Below, piece after piece: positions 14,124 to 15,510 of a DNA stretch of 15,510 nucleotides. The notes under the pieces were generated by a model. The model ran no database searches. It was not told the DNA's origin and was given only the letters and a program-made list of their open reading frames with translations. The first letter of the stretch is position 1; each line of letters begins with the position of its first letter. Made by a program: the position numbers and the translations under genes. The stretch comes from an uncultured Eubacteriales bacterium (GTDB lineage Bacteria; Bacillota; Clostridia; Oscillospirales; Oscillospiraceae): the NCBI GenBank assembly GCA_902475855.1, contig CABSBF010000038.1, positions 1 through 15,510 on the forward strand, written 5' to 3'.

Positions 14124-14884
14124 TGATGTATTTTGATTCCCATGCCCACCTGGACGACCCCCGCTTTGATGCCGACCGCGAGGAAATCTTCGCTGCGCTG
14201 GCGCAGCAGGGGCCGATCATGAACGTCGGCTGTGACCTGCCCTCTTCAGAAGCGAGCGTCGCGCTGGCACATAAGTATCCCTTTGTCTATGCCGCCGTCG
14301 GCAGCCATCCGGATGATGCGGCCAATGTGGACGGAAAACGGCTGGATCTCTACCGCCGCCTGTGTGCGGACGGGCGCGTGCGAGCCATCGGCGAAATCGG
14401 ACTGGACTATCACTACGAGGATGTGCCCCGGGCGCAGCAGATCATCGCCTTCGAGCAGCAATTGGAGCTTGCCGAGGCGCTGCATCTTCCGGTCATTGTC
14501 CACGAGCGTGAGGCGCACGGCGACGCGATGGACATTCTCCGCCGCCACCCGGATGCGTGGGGCGTATTCCACTGCTTCTCCGGCTCAAAAGAGATGGCAC
14601 TGTGGCTGGTCGAGCGCGGGTGGTACATCGGCTTTACCGGAGTGCTGACCTTCAAGAACGCCCGCCGTGCCGTCGAAGCGGCGCAGGCGCTGCCGCTCGA
14701 CCGCATCCTTATTGAAACGGACTGCCCCTACATGGCGCCGGAGCCCTATCGCGGCCGCCGCAACGACAGCCGCTATGTCCCGCTCGTTGCGGCAAAGCTG
14801 GCGCAGCTCCGCGGCCTGACGCAGGAGGAGGCCGGCCGCATCACGGCGGAAAACGCAAAGCGCCTTTTTGCGATCGAGGCATAA
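14123..14884 (+). CDS. tatD: TatD-family metal-dependent hydrolase (DNase)
   Basis: The protein has 253 residues, the normal length of TatD/YcfH/YabD proteins, TIM-barrel metallohydrolases linked to 3'-5' DNA degradation and repair. The metal ligands are all visible: His7 and His9 (FDSHAHLD), Glu91 (GEIGLDYHYE), His127 (VIVHERE), His150 (FHCFSGS) and Asp200 (ETDCPYMAPEP). PYRGRRNDSRYVP is the usual C-terminal block. The start overlaps the yhaN stop by one base (TGATG); a second ATG three bases on (14126) is an equally possible start. GTGAGG inside the end of yhaN can serve as the ribosome site. It closes the four-gene operon and is followed by hairpins. The upstream nuclease genes support a DNA-processing role over other TatD functions. 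Confidence 0.93.
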   Translation: MMYFDSHAHLDDPRFDADREEIFAALAQQGPIMNVGCDLPSSEASVALAHKYPFVYAAVGSHPDDAANVDGKRLDLYRRLCADGRVRAIGEIGLDYHYEDVPRAQQIIAFEQQLELAEALHLPVIVHEREAHGDAMDILRRHPDAWGVFHCFSGSKEMALWLVERGWYIGFTGVLTFKNARRAVEAAQALPLDRILIETDCPYMAPEPYRGRRNDSRYVPLVAAKLAQLRGLTQEEAGRITAENAKRLFAIEA

Positions 14885-14887
14885 GGG

Positions 14888-14944
14888 CAGCCGTCTCCGG
14901 GAGCTTTCTCGCAACGGCTGTTCCGGAAAGGCGCTTTCGGTTTT
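14888..14944 (+). terminator. Two hairpins and T-run ending the ymdB operon
   Basis: CAGCCGT (14888-14894) pairs with ACGGCTG (14914-14920). A second small hairpin (14923-14940, GAAAG/CTTTC with a bulge and two further pairs) is followed by TTTT at 14941-14944. The second is a plausible but modest terminator. The bases from 14945 to 14977 show no other signal. Confidence 0.45.
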
Positions 14945-14977
14945 CAATCAAAACCAGAGGTCTGAATACAGAAGCGA

Positions 14978-15502
14978 TTGGAGATACCGCAGGATAGCGA
15001 CAAATCATGGCTGACGCTGTTTTACAGTCTTCCGCGAGAGCTTGCGGAGAAGTGGAAGCCAGCCTATGAGCTGCCCCGCTGCCCGTATGAGGTGCTGCGG
15101 ACGGACAAGTATGACCACACTGTATGTGATGGTATGCTCAAGCTGCTTGTGTGGGACTGCTACGCATGGTGTGCATGGCAGTTTTTCCAGCTCAAAGACC
15201 GCAAGGGCAATTACCGTGACATTCCCGGCAACTGGAATCAGTACGCAGGTTATTTTCCCTTACGGCGGCTCTCATACAGCGTTATTCCCTATATCCGTAT
15301 GAAGCTTGAGCTGCACGGGCTGGGCTTCCAAAACCTTTACAACATCCCGCAGGGTGTTGAAGTACCGTGGCTGACCTTTGAGATTGAGAAAGGGTGGTTG
15401 AGCTTTCGGCTGACTGCGCCGTATAGCGAGGAACGCCGCAGGGCGGCAAGCGAGGCGGCAAAACAGAACGGTATTCATAAAAAGGTCGCTGATTTACCAT
15501 GA
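14978..15502 (+). CDS. Unrecognised protein with TTG start
   Basis: The frame encodes up to 174 residues. It looks like real coding sequence: it is rich in aromatic residues (WLTLFYSLP, LVWDCYAWCAWQFFQ, GNWNQYAGYFPL), has a compact C-terminal beta-like part (VPWLTFEIEKGWLSFRL), and ends in a basic, alanine-rich helix (EERRRAASEAAKQNG). No family is recognised. The start is weak. A TGA lies in frame at 14963-14965, TTG 14978 is the first usable codon, and the ribosome site is poor (GAAG, too close). The next in-frame ATG is only at residue 53, so either TTG is used or the gene has lost its 5' end. The stop overlaps the next gene as ATGA, which argues that it is translated. Codon use seems less G+C-biased than in tatD just upstream, so an accessory origin is possible. 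Confidence 0.5.
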   Translation: MEIPQDSDKSWLTLFYSLPRELAEKWKPAYELPRCPYEVLRTDKYDHTVCDGMLKLLVWDCYAWCAWQFFQLKDRKGNYRDIPGNWNQYAGYFPLRRLSYSVIPYIRMKLELHGLGFQNLYNIPQGVEVPWLTFEIEKGWLSFRLTAPYSEERRRAASEAAKQNGIHKKVADLP

Positions 15503-15510
15503 AGAAGGCG
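15499..15510 (+). CDS. Start of a following gene, cut by the window end
   Basis: ATG 15499 overlaps the TGA of the preceding gene (ATGA) and opens MKKA before the window ends. AAAGGT at 15481-15486 is a possible ribosome site about 12 bases upstream. Too little is visible to say more. Confidence 0.35.

Noticed and set aside
1..15510. CRISPR arrays, tRNA or rRNA genes, riboswitches, insertion sequences
   Set aside because: No regularly spaced repeats, cloverleaf patterns, known aptamer motifs, transposase motifs or flanking terminal repeats were seen on either strand.

Overview
The window reads as a piece of a Gram-positive, low-branching Clostridia chromosome, most likely a gut Oscillospirales/Ruminococcaceae-type bacterium. 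This is an inference from three things: protein flavour (YmdB, YhaO/YhaN, a PBP5-type carboxypeptidase, a CUT1 sugar transporter with no ATPase gene beside it), strong AGGAGG-type ribosome sites, and moderately high G+C in the core. No rRNA, tRNA, CRISPR array, insertion sequence or riboswitch was recognised.

Layout. (1) 1-2040, plus strand: a visibly AT-richer accessory segment. It holds the tail of a membrane protein with a PH-like pattern, a small protein built from two copies of one unit, a doubtful 50-codon hydrophobic ORF, a single-pass membrane protein and an overlapping signal-peptide/lipoprotein-like protein. None has a firm function. Two hairpins (2061-2146) close this segment. (2) 2216-2707, minus: a stand-alone GNAT acetyltransferase. 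(3) 2820-8584, minus: a five-gene sugar operon in the order binding lipoprotein, permease 1, permease 2, LacI-family regulator, MalQ. Its genes are tightly coupled, with two ATGA overlaps and a 5-base gap, except for a hairpin between the binding-protein gene and the permeases. A consensus-like promoter (TTGCAA-17-TATACT) is followed at once by a perfect 18-bp LacI-type palindrome, so the operon is probably controlled by its own fourth gene. (4) 8851-10002, plus: a secreted D,D-carboxypeptidase of the PBP5 family, transcribed divergently from the sugar operon and closed by a strong terminator. (5) 10107-14884, plus: ymdB, yhaO, yhaN and tatD, overlapping one another by 8, 4 and 1 bases behind one clear promoter (TTGTCA-17-TATAAT). 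(6) 14978-15502 and onward: an unrecognised gene with a TTG start that overlaps (ATGA) a gene running off the window.

How they work together. The sugar operon would import a malto-oligosaccharide-like substrate through a lipoprotein and two permeases, using an ATPase encoded elsewhere. MalQ would rearrange the glucans in the cytoplasm and the LacI protein would sense the sugar. The ymdB-yhaO-yhaN-tatD unit brings together two metallophosphoesterases, an SMC/Rad50-like ATPase with a membrane hairpin in place of the zinc hook, and a TatD-type metal-dependent DNase. That suggests a coordinated nucleic-acid processing function. The least explained parts are the left accessory segment and the orphan gene at the right end.
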